NCBI RefSeq assembly: GCF_001685025.1
Contig: NZ_MAYU01000003.1
Coordinates: 1-45,506, forward strand
Reading direction: 5' to 3'
From: Bacillus sp. FJAT-27225
GTDB taxonomy: Bacteria > Bacillota > Bacilli > Bacillales > Cytobacillaceae
Length of the DNA: 45,506 nucleotides
The notes beneath the pieces are model-generated. The model was given only the letters and a program-made list of their open reading frames with translations. It had not been told where the DNA came from and made no database searches. How positions within the stretch are numbered: position 1 is the stretch's first letter; each line of letters begins with the position of its first letter. The position numbers and the translations under genes were made by a program. Shown here in pieces: positions 38,580 through 45,506 of the stretch.

Positions 38580-40013
38580 ATAAAAAAGGTTAGGAAAACG
38601 GCTATTGTTATTCTCATTTTTTATTTAATGTATATTACCATATTTGGCATCGTTATTTTTAAAGATAAGCATCCGCAGGTTAGTAGCACTTATAAGGAAC
38701 AGCATAAAGTGGAAAGATTCTATGGAAATGAGACGTCACAGGATCGTGTGATTCTACTGGAAGAAAAAATGTTTTCAGGTCTAGCACGTGTTAACTTAAT
38801 GGAAAATGCACAGGAATCTATTGATGTCTCCTATTATGCGATTCATAAAGGATATATTACTGATTTATTGTTAGGAATGATATTGGATGCGGCCGATCGT
38901 GGAGTAAAGGTAAGGATCCTTTTGGATGGAATTTTCCATGGTTTTAGATTTAGTCTGAAAGATGTTCAATACGCCTTAATCCATCATCCAAATATCGAAA
39001 TTAAATTTTATGAACCATTAAATCCTTTATTGCCTTGGACATGGAATAATCGACTCCATGATAAATTTCTTATTATCGATCATAAGTATGCAATTATCGG
39101 GGGCAGAAATATCGGGGATCGTTATTTTATTCCAGAAGGTGAAAAATCCCCTACGAATGATCGAGATGTTCTAATCATTAATACGGATCCCAAGTCAAAG
39201 GAAGGCAGTGTTTTGTATCAAATGGAAGGCTATTTTAATCAAGTCTGGGACCATCCCATTACAAAAGTTCCTTTTAAAAAGCTATCCACACACCAACAAA
39301 AGAAAGCAAAAGAAGCCAATCAACAATTAAAACAGAAACTAGAAAATTTGAAAAAAACGGATAAAAAATTATTTGCTAGTTATTATGATTGGGTGAAAAT
39401 GTCCCTTCCTACTAAAAATATCACCTTTATTCATAATCCTATACAAAGATTTAATAAAGAACCTTGGGCTTGGTATGATTTAACGAATCTCATGAAGAAT
39501 TCGAAAAAGTCCATAGTCATTCAAAGCCCGTATGTTATTCCAACGAAACCTATGCTTCCTTATATGGATACTTTACAAGTACCTCCCGAAAAGATAACGA
39601 TTTTAACGAACTCTTTAGCATCGACAGCAAATGTTATGGCCTATTCAGGACATATTAAACATATTAACGGGATGGCAAAAAAGGGTGTGAATGTATTGGA
39701 ATATCAAGGGCGTGACTCCATACATGCCAAAACATTTATCTTTGATAATCGATTGAGTTCCATTGGAGCATTTAATATGGATTCCAGGTCGACGTTTTTA
39801 AATACTGAGTCTATGGTCGTTATTGATAGCGTGGAATTTACCGAGAATCTCGAAAAAGAAATGAACCAGTATTTTAAAAAGAGCTTAAAGGTAGCAAAGG
39901 ATGGGTCGTATATAGAGGACCCAAACTTAAAACCAGGTAAAGTAAGTTGGGTTAAATCATTCAGTATAAAAGGACTATCCTATATAACGGGTTTATTCCA
40001 GCATTTATTATAA
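38580..40013 (+). CDS. Phospholipase D/cardiolipin synthase-like protein
   Basis: A membrane-anchored PLD-superfamily protein with two HKD motifs, HDKFLIIDHKYAIIGGRN and HAKTFIFDNRLSSIGAFN, which together form one active site for phosphatidyl transfer or hydrolysis. A perfect AGAAAGGAGG ribosome binding site is followed after eight bases not by ATG but by ATA (38580). From there the reading frame gives KKVRKTAIVILIFYLMY, a basic residue cluster plus signal-anchor helix. The first ATG (38628) has no ribosome binding site and would cut that helix. ATA initiation, or a mutated start, is therefore likely. It resembles Bacillus YwjE/YwiE-type proteins. It is the only gene of the first island module. 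Confidence 0.8.
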   Translation: MKKVRKTAIVILIFYLMYITIFGIVIFKDKHPQVSSTYKEQHKVERFYGNETSQDRVILLEEKMFSGLARVNLMENAQESIDVSYYAIHKGYITDLLLGMILDAADRGVKVRILLDGIFHGFRFSLKDVQYALIHHPNIEIKFYEPLNPLLPWTWNNRLHDKFLIIDHKYAIIGGRNIGDRYFIPEGEKSPTNDRDVLIINTDPKSKEGSVLYQMEGYFNQVWDHPITKVPFKKLSTHQQKKAKEANQQLKQKLENLKKTDKKLFASYYDWVKMSLPTKNITFIHNPIQRFNKEPWAWYDLTNLMKNSKKSIVIQSPYVIPTKPMLPYMDTLQVPPEKITILTNSLASTANVMAYSGHIKHINGMAKKGVNVLEYQGRDSIHAKTFIFDNRLSSIGAFNMDSRSTFLNTESMVVIDSVEFTENLEKEMNQYFKKSLKVAKDGSYIEDPNLKPGKVSWVKSFSIKGLSYITGLFQHLL

Positions 40014-40147
40014 GGCTCCACTCAATAAACTCAGATAGGTATAGTTAAATTTCATTAAAAATACACCAAACTACTTTTAATCACATAAACCTCATTCTGT
40101 AGGACTATTCAGGACTTTGTGATACTAAAATTACGTACTGTCTAGAA

Positions 40148-40210
40148 CTTCAAAACTACTTTTGACCTACGTCCCAGTCAGGTGGGTTCAATTCCCACAC
40201 AGTCCCGCCA
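40148..40210 (+). repeat. Partial tRNA-Sec copy 2 (attachment-site remnant or tRNA pseudogene)
   Basis: Matches the tRNA-Sec 3' half: CTTCAAAAC, a decayed variable arm (TTGACCTACGTCCCAGTCA), an intact T arm GTGGG-TTCAATT-CCCAC and ACAGTCCCGCCA. The upstream sequence (from about 40121, GGACT that could pair AGTCC) may be a badly decayed 5' half. The anticodon stem is broken, so it is not a functional tRNA. Confidence 0.8.
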
Positions 40211-40289
40211 ATACACACTTGAAGCACAACTCCAATCACTTGGACATTTTATCTTTTAGCCGAGCAATTTTTATTTCACTAATAAAAAT

Positions 40290-40314
40290 GGCCACCCTGA
40301 CTATATGGGTGGCC
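40290..40314 (-). terminator. Terminator of the six-helix membrane protein gene
   Basis: GGCCACCC and GGGTGGCC form an 8-bp stem. On the minus strand it is followed by ATTTTTATT. Confidence 0.85.
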
Positions 40315-40344
40315 TTATTTGCGTACTGTGGTTTTCTTGCTAAA

Positions 40345-41166
40345 CTAAGCTGACCGCCGCTGGCTCCTTCTTATCCTGCTATCCTTTTTAGTGGATTTGT
40401 CATTCCTTTTGGTTTTGGAAACTCTGAAAAACATCACCAGTCCAGCACTGCCTATCAACATCCACTCAAGTACATATTGATTGCTGCTAAAATAGATTCC
40501 GGCAGTGGAGATAATTAACAAAAGGATGCTTTTCAGGTAATAATTGGACCTGGAATTGACCACCATCAGAACGGATAGGATGACAAGCACCGAAGGGATC
40601 AAGTTGCTCCTCACTAATAAAGTATGATTGGTATAATGGCCATAAAAGTAATGCAGAAATGATGCTAACACTGCAAACAGTGAAAGAAAATACTTAATCC
40701 GGGACTGTTTGGCAAACAGAACCCAGACTGCTGCAAAGTTGATACCAACTGATATTGCTAACTTTATCACCAAATCATTGAATGTGAAGGTGCCGACCGG
40801 GTCCTCCATCAGACCCATAACGTATCTAACGTTGAAAAGTACCGCTAGGAGGGCTGCGATTTTTACTACAAGATTTACGCTTACCTTGGGCAGTTTCACT
40901 TTTATTTTCTTATCGAAAGGTCTAAAGTTAAAGTTGCGCTTGGAGTTCGTCCTGCTTGGTGGAGTGGCCCCCACTTTGGCCCCTGTACCAGCCATTTTGT
41001 TTCGCCTCTCCATCCTTGAGCTGCTGGCCCTGCTTTCCCTTGTTTCCCGTATATTACCCCTTTGGTCTGTCTCCGATTCTGCCTGGGGTTCCTCAGTCCG
41101 TATTAGTTCTCTATATTTTTGGCCATCGACTTTTTCTGGATGCTCATTTTCTGAATAAAAGTTCAA
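40345..41166 (-). CDS. Six-helix membrane protein with basic cytoplasmic tails
   Basis: 273 aa. The first 95 residues are hydrophilic, Arg/Ser/Glu-rich and probably disordered. About six transmembrane helices follow (roughly residues 105-245), then a 25-residue Lys/Arg-rich tail. TTG 41166 is preceded by AGAGGTGATA. No family is recognised. Its codon use looks more like the backbone than the neighbouring island genes, so it may have been trapped between repeats or carried by an element from a related host. Confidence 0.7.
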   Translation of the reverse strand: MNFYSENEHPEKVDGQKYRELIRTEEPQAESETDQRGNIRETRESRASSSRMERRNKMAGTGAKVGATPPSRTNSKRNFNFRPFDKKIKVKLPKVSVNLVVKIAALLAVLFNVRYVMGLMEDPVGTFTFNDLVIKLAISVGINFAAVWVLFAKQSRIKYFLSLFAVLASFLHYFYGHYTNHTLLVRSNLIPSVLVILSVLMVVNSRSNYYLKSILLLIISTAGIYFSSNQYVLEWMLIGSAGLVMFFRVSKTKRNDKSTKKDSRIRRSQRRSA

Positions 41167-41448
41167 TGCCTATCACCTCTACCGTTTTTTGTTGAACACT
41201 ACCACTACCATGAGATTATACAACTCCTAACGTAGAGTTTCTACCTACAAAAGCCTTATTAATTCATTATGGGGAATAATGGAAGGCATTTGTTTTTGAA
41301 ATTGAATGGAATTCTTGCCTGTTTTCACTATAGCATTTTTGTTCTAAGGGGAGATTAGTAGCACTGGAAATGTTGAAATAAACAAAGGGGTTTAATTAGA
41401 AAAAGATTAGTATATTTAATGTAATATCAGGGAGTGAGGAGTGGTAAA
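41167..41448. other. A+T-rich intergenic region before the esterase cassette
   Basis: No gene, tRNA or strong hairpin is seen apart from the ribosome binding site GAGGAG at 41436. Promoters for the two divergent neighbours presumably lie here. Confidence 0.5.
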
Positions 41449-42279
41449 TTGAACGAATCCTATTTTTATTTAAAACTAGAAACACATGAGTTATATATGC
41501 CTTATAAAAATGAAGAACGCCGCGTGCGTGTTTTATTGCCGAAAAACTATGATAAAGATGAGTCTGAACGTTATCCAGTCGTCTATATGCATGATGGGCA
41601 AAACGTTTTCTACAGTAGTGAATCTTATAGCGGGTTTTCATGGAAGGTGATTCCGGCAATTAAACAAAATCCCGATTTGCCGAGAATGATTGTTGTTGGG
41701 ATTGATCATGGTGGACAAGAGCGAATTAATGAATATACGCCTTGGAAAATTACTGAAAGCCCACTTCCTGAAGATTTTGAGCTAGGGGGAAGAGGCGCAG
41801 AATTTGCTGAATTTGTCATGACGGTCGTGAAACCGTTTATAGATAAGCATTACCGAACGAAATCAGATAAGTATCATACAGCGATGATTGGCAGTTCACT
41901 TGGAGGTAATATTTCGGCTTTTATGGGTATTGAATATAAAAATCAAATTGGTGGATTAGGTATTTTTTCTTTAGCCAATTGGATTACAAATAAAGCATTT
42001 GACAGCTATATTGCTAGAAAAGAGTTGGATCCTGAACAACGCGTGTACATTCAAGTTGGGACTCAGGAAGGCGATGAGGCAGACCGTCAATTGATGTATG
42101 GTAATATGAAGCAGGCATATATCGATGGCTCGCTTAAGTATTATAAACAACTAATAAAAGGCTCTGTTCCAATTGATAGCATACGTTTTAATATTTTTGC
42201 GGATGAAGAACATAATGAAAAAGCCTGGGCAAAACACTTGCCAGAATGTTTACGTTTCTTAAGTGAAAAGTGGTCTTGA
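41449..42279 (+). CDS. Alpha/beta-hydrolase esterase (Fes/IroE-like), first gene of an island cassette
   Basis: 276 aa of the putative esterase family. VVYMHDGQNVFYSSESY is the typical oxyanion-side motif, GSSLGGNISAFMG carries the nucleophilic Ser, and DEEHNEKAWAKHLPECLRFL carries the catalytic His. These features match enzymes that cleave siderophore or ester-linked small molecules. TTG 41449 is chosen because GAGGAG lies seven bases upstream. It precedes an ATP-grasp ligase and a second esterase, which suggests synthesis and cleavage of one product; the substrate is unknown. Confidence 0.85.
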   Translation: MNESYFYLKLETHELYMPYKNEERRVRVLLPKNYDKDESERYPVVYMHDGQNVFYSSESYSGFSWKVIPAIKQNPDLPRMIVVGIDHGGQERINEYTPWKITESPLPEDFELGGRGAEFAEFVMTVVKPFIDKHYRTKSDKYHTAMIGSSLGGNISAFMGIEYKNQIGGLGIFSLANWITNKAFDSYIARKELDPEQRVYIQVGTQEGDEADRQLMYGNMKQAYIDGSLKYYKQLIKGSVPIDSIRFNIFADEEHNEKAWAKHLPECLRFLSEKWS

Positions 42280-42307
42280 ACGAACTGAATAAATATATTT
42301 AATTGAT

Positions 42308-42337
42308 AGTGTGGGAGGAAACTCTCACACTTTTTTT
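42308..42337 (+). terminator. Terminator-like hairpin between the first esterase and the ATP-grasp gene
   Basis: AGTGTGGGAG and CTCTCACACT pair (one wobble) around GAAA and are followed by TTTTTT. The cassette may thus be two transcripts. Confidence 0.8.
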
Positions 42338-42430
42338 GAAATTTTTTGAATTTAATTTGATTAAAAATATAAAAGATTGTATCATTTGTAAAAACTAAGA
42401 TTCTTTGATTCTAAGAAAGGAGCCTTTTTT

Positions 42431-43600
42431 ATGAATTATATTTTGATATCACCGTATTATCCAGTTAATTTCCAGCCGTTCGCTCATCGTTTAAAAAAAG
42501 CAGGTATCAATGTTTTAGGAATTGGCGAAGAGCCATATAACCAATTAGGTTCCAAATTACAAAAATCTTTAACTGAATATTATCGTGTCAATAATTTAGA
42601 AGATTTAGATGAAGTGAAACGGGCTGTTGCATTTTTATTTTATAAACATGGTCCAATTGACCGCATTGAATCCAATAATGAGCACTGGCTGGAACTTGAT
42701 GCGAAGTTGCGTGAGCAATTTAACGTGTACGGCAATAAAACGGATGACTTGAAAAAAGTTAAGTATAAATCTGAAATGAAGAAGTTGTTTAAAAAAGCAG
42801 AAGTGCCTGTCGTAGAAGGAAGAGTCGTAAAAACTAAAGAGGAGTTATCCAAAGCCATTGATGAATTAGGACTGCCGGTTATTGCTAAACCCGATAACGG
42901 AGTGGGGTCGGCTGCCACCTTTAAATTGGATTCAAAAGAGGCTGTACATCATTTTGAAGAAGAATGGGGAGAAGCACAAGTATACTTCTTGGAACCATTT
43001 GTCGAAGGAGGCGTGCTTTGTACATTTGATGGTTTAGTGGATCAGAAAGGGAACATTGTTTTCCAAACAAGCTTTACGTATAATGTGCCAACTCTGGAAC
43101 TGGTTAATGGCCAACTGGATATGGCCTATGTGATTCAAAAAGAAATTGATCCAAGGCTCGAAATGTATGGTAAGGCAATCGTGAAAACATTTGGCATGAA
43201 AGAACGCTTTTTCCATATTGAGTTTTTTCGATTGGAAAATGGGGATTATGTTGCACTTGAATACAATAATCGCTTGGCTGGCGGCTACACGGTCGATATG
43301 TACAATTTCGCGTACTCCATTGATTTATTTGCTCAGTATGCTTCTTTAGTGAAAGGCGGAAAATTTAAGGAGTCCGATGCTGAAAACCAGTTCTGTGTAG
43401 GTGTAACACAGCGTGATGCGTATGAGTATAAACATGGTACGAATGCTATTTATGAACGATTTGGCGATCGTGTAAAGTTGGCACAGCGCATACCAGATGC
43501 GTTTGCGGAACTCCAAGGAAATCAGTTTTATGCGATTATTGCAGATTCGCAGGAAGAAGTCGATGACATTATCCGTTTTGTACATGAACGAAATAATTAG
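42431..43600 (+). CDS. ATP-grasp ligase of unknown substrate
   Basis: 389 aa. It has an N-terminal Rossmann-like domain (MNYILISPYYPVNFQPFAHRLKKAG), an ATP-binding loop (PVIAKPDNGVGSAATF) and a Mg-binding region (FFHIEFFRLENGDYVALEYNNRLAGG) with the E-x-N-x-R pattern. Such enzymes join a carboxylate to an amine or similar group through an acyl phosphate. It resembles the carbamoyl-phosphate-synthase-like branch that includes peptide ligases such as those for dipeptides and lanthipeptide-like products. AAAGGAG lies upstream. The second esterase begins 17 bases after its stop. Confidence 0.85.
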   Translation: MNYILISPYYPVNFQPFAHRLKKAGINVLGIGEEPYNQLGSKLQKSLTEYYRVNNLEDLDEVKRAVAFLFYKHGPIDRIESNNEHWLELDAKLREQFNVYGNKTDDLKKVKYKSEMKKLFKKAEVPVVEGRVVKTKEELSKAIDELGLPVIAKPDNGVGSAATFKLDSKEAVHHFEEEWGEAQVYFLEPFVEGGVLCTFDGLVDQKGNIVFQTSFTYNVPTLELVNGQLDMAYVIQKEIDPRLEMYGKAIVKTFGMKERFFHIEFFRLENGDYVALEYNNRLAGGYTVDMYNFAYSIDLFAQYASLVKGGKFKESDAENQFCVGVTQRDAYEYKHGTNAIYERFGDRVKLAQRIPDAFAELQGNQFYAIIADSQEEVDDIIRFVHERNN

Positions 43601-43617
43601 GGATAGGAGATTCAGCT

Positions 43618-44355
43618 ATGCATATAGAACATTTAAGCCATTGGAGTGGCGAATTAGGGCGTGAAATGCTGGTGAACAGATATGGACACAGTGGCATGCC
43701 AATCGTCGTTTTTCCTTCATCTGGAGGGACGCACACTGAATATCATGATTTTGGAATGATTGATGTGTGTCATGACTTTATTGAATCCGGAAAAGTTCAG
43801 TTTTTTACATTGGCTAGTATCGATAGCGAAAGTTGGCTGCACGACTCAAAACCAGCGCATGACCGTGCATTAGCTCATGAAGCATATGACCGTTATGTGA
43901 TATCAGAAGCTATTCCATTTATAAAACATAAAACAGGTTGGTTTGATCCAATGATGACAACGGGATGTAGCATGGGGGCATATCATGCGTTGAACTTTTT
44001 CTTGAGACATCCGGATGTTTTCCAAACGACCATTGCACTTAGCGGTATTTACGATGCGCGTTACTTTTTTGGGGATTACGGAAATGATCCGCTTGTATAC
44101 CAAAATTCACCGAGTGATTACATTTGGAATCAAAATGACGGCTGGTTTATTGATCGATATCGGTCAGCAACTATCATTATTTGTACCGGCCTGGGTGATT
44201 GGGAACAGGACGGGCTGCCTTCATACTTTACCTTAAAAGAAGCCTTTGAAGAAAAACAAATTCCAGCTTTGTTTGATGAGTGGGGCGAAGATGTTTCGCA
44301 TGATTGGATTTGGTGGAGACGCCAAATGCCGTATTATTTAGGGAAATTACTTTAA
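43618..44355 (+). CDS. Esterase-family alpha/beta hydrolase, third gene of the cassette
   Basis: 245 aa with the nucleophile elbow GCSMGAYHALNFFLRHPDVF, a downstream ALSGIYD strand, and the catalytic His in DVSHDWIWWRRQMPYYL, the pattern of the putative esterase/acyltransferase family (related to S-formylglutathione hydrolases and mycolyltransferases). No signal peptide is seen, so it should be cytoplasmic like its neighbours. The close spacing (17 bases) to the ATP-grasp gene and the shared base composition support one functional unit. Confidence 0.85.
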   Translation: MHIEHLSHWSGELGREMLVNRYGHSGMPIVVFPSSGGTHTEYHDFGMIDVCHDFIESGKVQFFTLASIDSESWLHDSKPAHDRALAHEAYDRYVISEAIPFIKHKTGWFDPMMTTGCSMGAYHALNFFLRHPDVFQTTIALSGIYDARYFFGDYGNDPLVYQNSPSDYIWNQNDGWFIDRYRSATIIICTGLGDWEQDGLPSYFTLKEAFEEKQIPALFDEWGEDVSHDWIWWRRQMPYYLGKLL

Positions 44356-44531
44356 TAAAATGACAAAAAAACATCGATACGCTGAGTCGCTGGTTTTTTA
44401 AGTCAATTGAATAGTTTGGTGTTCAAGAGATATCGAGCCATCATAAGTTAGGAAGACCAAACCGTTTGTGCTGCATGTGGTGCCAAAATTTTTAAAGTTA
44501 GAAATCACAGGGGAATATTAGAAAGCAAGAA

Positions 44532-44674
44532 ACCTTGATTATAAGTACTTCTGAGTACATCAAGGTACTAGAAAAACAGATGCTAGCAAACTTCAACCCC
44601 CCTTGTGGCCTGAGTGCCAGGTCAGTGGGTTCGATTCCCACACAGTCCCGCTAAAAACCTTGATATATCAAGGT
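44532..44674. repeat. Two ACCTTGAT/ATCAAGGT inverted repeats around tRNA copy 3
   Basis: ACCTTGAT ... ATCAAGGT pairs occur at 44532-44566 (with inner GTACT/AGTAC arms) and at 44657-44674, bracketing tRNA-Sec copy 3. They could be terminators or recombination-protein binding sites. The second overlaps a weak T tract only. Confidence 0.6.
44591..44653 (+). repeat. Partial tRNA-Sec copy 3 (attachment-site remnant)
   Basis: Starts at CTTCAA like the other copies. It keeps a diverged variable arm (GGCCTGAGTGCCAGGTC), an intact T arm GTGGG-TTCGATT-CCCAC and ACAGTCCCG. The terminal CCA has become CTA and one base is missing before the T arm. No 5' half is recognisable. Confidence 0.85.
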
Positions 44675-44807
44675 TTCTAATGAAGTGGAATTTTATACAT
44701 ACTGTTTTGTTTTCCCATAGACCGTGTGGGGTTTAAAAAACAGATCGTTTGACCTCCTTTGCGTATGTTTGGGCTTGGGCATCAAAAATGCGAAGGAGGT
44801 TTTTGTT

Positions 44808-45026
44808 TTGGCTGAACAAAGCAAACGGAAGGAATGAAAGAAGACAGCATCAAGGCGATTTACTGAGGAAGAGGCACAAGTTATACATGAGAGGACTCTT
44901 GACGAGCTATTTGGCATCTTCATGCAAGCAAAAGAGGTTGAAGGGCTCAGGGAGAGAACGACCATAACACCAATTAAGGCTATTTTACCCTGTTCCGGAA
45001 TAATCGATATGCGAAGTTATTATTGA
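44808..45026 (+). pseudogene. Probable truncated tyrosine-integrase remnant
   Basis: From TTG 44808 (GAAGGAGG eight to ten bases upstream) the frame reads MAEQSKRKE, an in-frame TGA (44835-44837), then KKTASRRFTEEEAQVIHERT and DELFGIFMQAKEVEGLRERTT before losing resemblance and stopping at 45026. The helix ending AKEVEGLRERT is typical of the N-terminal core-binding domain of phage-type tyrosine recombinases. The catalytic domain is absent. The position right after the last tRNA-Sec repeat fits an integrase gene adjoining its attachment site. The TGA is not in a redox context, so it is read as a nonsense mutation. Confidence 0.45.
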
Positions 45027-45215
45027 AAATTCAGAAGTGGCAAATCTGTTGTGTTTCTTTCTTCTTGCAAATACGTTTGAAAAATGTTAAACTTTAGAAG
45101 AATTATTTTTGTTCGGTGTAAAGGATAGTCTAAAGATTAACTTTTCGTCTTGATGATCACTGAGTGCAAGGATAGTAACACATTGTGTGCAAAGCACACA
45201 GCAGGAGGAAACAAA

Positions 45216-45416
45216 ATGGAACAAGGTAAAGTAAAATGGTTTAACGCAGAAAAAGGTTTCGGATTTATCGAGCGTGAAGGCGGAGAAGACGTATTCGTTC
45301 ATTTATCAGCAATCCAAGGCGAAGGTTTCAAATCTTTAGACGAAGGTCAAGCAGTTACTTTTGACGTTGAGCAAGGTCAACGTGGAGCTCAAGCAGCTAA
45401 CGTTCGTAAAGCTTAA
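45216..45416 (+). CDS. csp: Cold shock protein (Csp family)
   Basis: A 66-aa single OB-fold nucleic-acid chaperone with both RNA-binding motifs, KGFGFIE (RNP1) and DVFVHLSAI (RNP2). ATG 45216 is chosen for GCAGGAGG and the family length. A long leader (over 100 bases) precedes it, as is common for cold-regulated csp mRNAs. Which Csp paralogue it corresponds to (CspB, CspC or CspD) is not decided. Confidence 0.96.
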   Translation: MEQGKVKWFNAEKGFGFIEREGGEDVFVHLSAIQGEGFKSLDEGQAVTFDVEQGQRGAQAANVRKA

Positions 45417-45462
45417 TAATGAGAACAAACTAAAGCAGACTCTTTATAGAGTCTGTCAGACT

Positions 45463-45506
45463 GTAGACAAACTCGAACTAAATCGGGTTTGACTACAGTC
45501 TTTTTT
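45463..45506 (+). terminator. Terminator after the cold shock gene
   Basis: AGACTGTAG and CTACAGTCT form the outer stem, with CAAAC/GTTTG inside, followed by TTTT at the window edge. Confidence 0.85.

Larger units (their letters stand above)
38265..44653. mobile_element. Composite genomic island at the tRNA-Sec gene
   Basis: Direct repeats of the tRNA-Sec 3' half, from the anticodon loop CTTCAA to the CCA end, lie at 38265-38328 (intact gene), 40148-40210 and 44591-44653. They split the region into two modules: a phospholipase D-like gene, and a membrane-protein gene plus the esterase/ATP-grasp/esterase cassette. The phospholipase and cassette genes look more A+T-rich than the backbone. A probable integrase remnant lies just outside the last repeat. 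This layout is what tRNA-targeting tyrosine integrases leave behind; no intact integrase is present, so the island is likely immobile. Confidence 0.7.

Noticed and set aside
44461-44545. Zinc-ribbon-like fragment (CAACGAKIFKVRNH) before tRNA copy 3
   Set aside because: A CxxC-containing frame exists, but it has an upstream TAG, no start codon and no ribosome binding site; it is too short to call.
44835-44837. Second in-frame TGA (integrase-like remnant) as selenocysteine
   Set aside because: The context is Lys-Arg-Lys-Glu-TGA-Lys-Lys with no redox motif, and the rest of the gene is truncated; nonsense mutation is simpler.

Overview
The window is a chromosomal segment of an endospore-forming Bacillaceae (Bacillus or a close genus such as Mesobacillus; the genus is inference). 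The gene order follows the Bacillus subtilis miaB-ricA-cotE-mutS-mutL ... miaA-hfq ... spoVK-hflX-ynbB-glnR-glnA ... lexA-yneA-yneB-ynzC-tkt-sirA-yneF ... ccdA-ccdC-yneK backbone. Sporulation genes (cotE, spoVK, CotX- and CotW-like coat genes, sirA, a Spo0E-like gene) are scattered along it. The window opens on the last bases of a 5S rRNA.

Layout. 1-9.7 kb: end of an rRNA operon, tRNA modification (miaB), ricA, coat morphogen cotE, an iron-sulfur protein, two small genes and the mismatch-repair pair mutS-mutL. 9.7-14.7 kb: a hairpin-rich repeat, a possible 45-codon gene, ohr, a HesB-like gene, a CoA-type Nudix gene, mreBH, miaA-hfq and a second copy of the repeat. 14.8-21.4 kb: spoVK, a glutaredoxin gene with an in-frame TGA, hflX, ynbB and glnR-glnA with GlnR operators. 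21.5-24.7 kb: an accessory cluster of a MarR-type regulator, a second GyrB and a CarD-like regulator, tied together by a shared 19-bp palindrome. 24.7-38.1 kb: a degenerate intergenic tract, the LexA/YneA SOS locus, tkt, coat genes, sirA, yneF, a heterodimeric ABC exporter, a Spo0E-like gene, ccdA, ccdC and yneK. 38.2-45.0 kb: a selenocysteine tRNA gene followed by two more partial copies of its 3' half, which bracket foreign-looking genes (a phospholipase D-like protein; an esterase / ATP-grasp / esterase cassette). A probable integrase remnant follows. The window ends with a cold-shock gene.

Three stories stand out. (1) Selenium: a long-variable-arm tRNA with a UCA anticodon (38232-38328), together with a glutaredoxin whose first active-site Cys codon is TGA followed by a bacterial SECIS-like hairpin (16079-16312), suggests a working selenocysteine system, which is uncommon in Bacillaceae. 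(2) The same tRNA gene looks like the attachment site of a composite genomic island. (3) The MarR-gyrB2-CarD cluster looks like an inducible spare gyrase subunit. Its TOPRIM motif reads EGNSAGG in place of EGDSAGG, the position of the classic E. coli GyrB D426N quinolone-resistance change.
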